From contig JBDRMV010000033.1 of the NCBI GenBank assembly GCA_043811795.1, positions 1-23,442 of the forward strand: 23,442 nt of DNA, given 5' to 3'. Position numbers and translations under genes: made by a program. Position 1 is the first letter of the stretch. The number at the start of each line of letters is the position of its first letter. Source of the DNA: JBDRMV01 sp043811795. GTDB taxonomy: Bacteria; CG03. Shown in pieces: positions 23,266 to 23,442 of the stretch. Under the pieces are notes generated by a model. That model made no database searches, was not told the origin of the DNA, and was given only the letters and a program-made list of their open reading frames with translations.

Positions 23266-23442
23266 ATGGATTACGAAACGATTTTCATTACGCCGGCGAA
23301 TATTTCGGAGGGCGACTCCGCAGAAGTCGTCGGCGGAGTAAAAAAGATTTTAGAGGACGGGAAAACGTCGGTTGAAAAAGAAGAGGTTTGGGGTAAGAAG
23401 TATCTCGCTTACGAAATCAAGAAGAATACGGAAGGCGTTTAC
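23266..23442 (+). CDS. rpsF: 30S ribosomal protein bS6, 3' end outside window
   Basis: 59 codons are visible before the window ends. The protein starts MDYETIFITPANISEGD and continues to KEEVWGKKYLAYEIKKNTEG, both typical of bS6 (the YET...I.P strand and the WGKRxLAYxI strand). bS6 binds 16S rRNA with bS18 in the small subunit platform. AGGAGG at 23256-23261 is a strong ribosome site. In most bacteria ssb, rpsR and rplI follow, and these would be expected downstream. Confidence 0.93.
   Translation, partial: MDYETIFITPANISEGDSAEVVGGVKKILEDGKTSVEKEEVWGKKYLAYEIKKNTEGVY

Overview
The window is 23.4 kb of bacterial chromosome. It is gene-dense and every convincing gene is on the + strand. GC content is moderate, GTG is used as a start codon alongside ATG, and gene overlaps of 1-23 bases are common. 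The gene set is housekeeping, with no phage, plasmid or insertion-sequence transposase genes. I cannot place the organism firmly. The palindromic dispersed repeats, the K+-dependent-type membrane pyrophosphatase and the hybrid pseudokinase suggest an uncultivated or little-studied lineage (Elusimicrobiota/Omnitrophota-like is a weak guess from general resemblance only).

Layout. (1) 1-10785 is a tightly packed, probably translationally coupled run: uvrA (5' end outside the window), a DedA-family membrane protein, polA, an exported N-acetylmuramoyl-L-alanine amidase, a calcineurin-like phosphoesterase, a membrane-spanning pseudokinase/TPR/HEAT hybrid, and dprA. topA follows after 35 bases and a XerC/D-type recombinase 7 bases after that. 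The theme is DNA repair, DNA uptake/processing, topology and chromosome resolution, with envelope genes interleaved. (2) 13696-13858 holds a 132-bp MITE-like palindromic element with 12-bp terminal inverted repeats and a 6-bp flanking duplication, directly in front of thpR (RNA cyclic phosphodiesterase). (3) 14393-19642 is a looser, accessory-looking segment: a chloramphenicol-acetyltransferase-like enzyme, a 1049-residue fusion of a beta-phosphoglucomutase-type HAD domain with a GH65 disaccharide phosphorylase, a uridine-kinase-like P-loop kinase and a small membrane protein. The fusion and kinase genes lie between two 27/30-identical direct repeats. (4) 19643-23442 holds argD with a repeat-rich leader, a membrane-bound pyrophosphatase (hppA), and the start of rpsF behind a structured leader.

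How the genes fit together. UvrA starts nucleotide excision repair and PolA can refill the gap; both are in one operon. TopA, DprA and the Xer recombinase handle topology, incoming single strands and dimer resolution. The GH65-HAD fusion would convert a disaccharide plus phosphate to glucose and glucose 6-phosphate in one polypeptide, and the pyrophosphatase would recover energy from PPi; both are ATP-sparing. The main points for follow-up are the Glu-to-Asp change at the PolA steric gate, the kinase-like protein lacking its N-lobe and catalytic Asp, palindromic mini-repeats inserted in frame in coding genes, the MITE-like element, and the direct repeats bracketing the sugar phosphorylase cassette.
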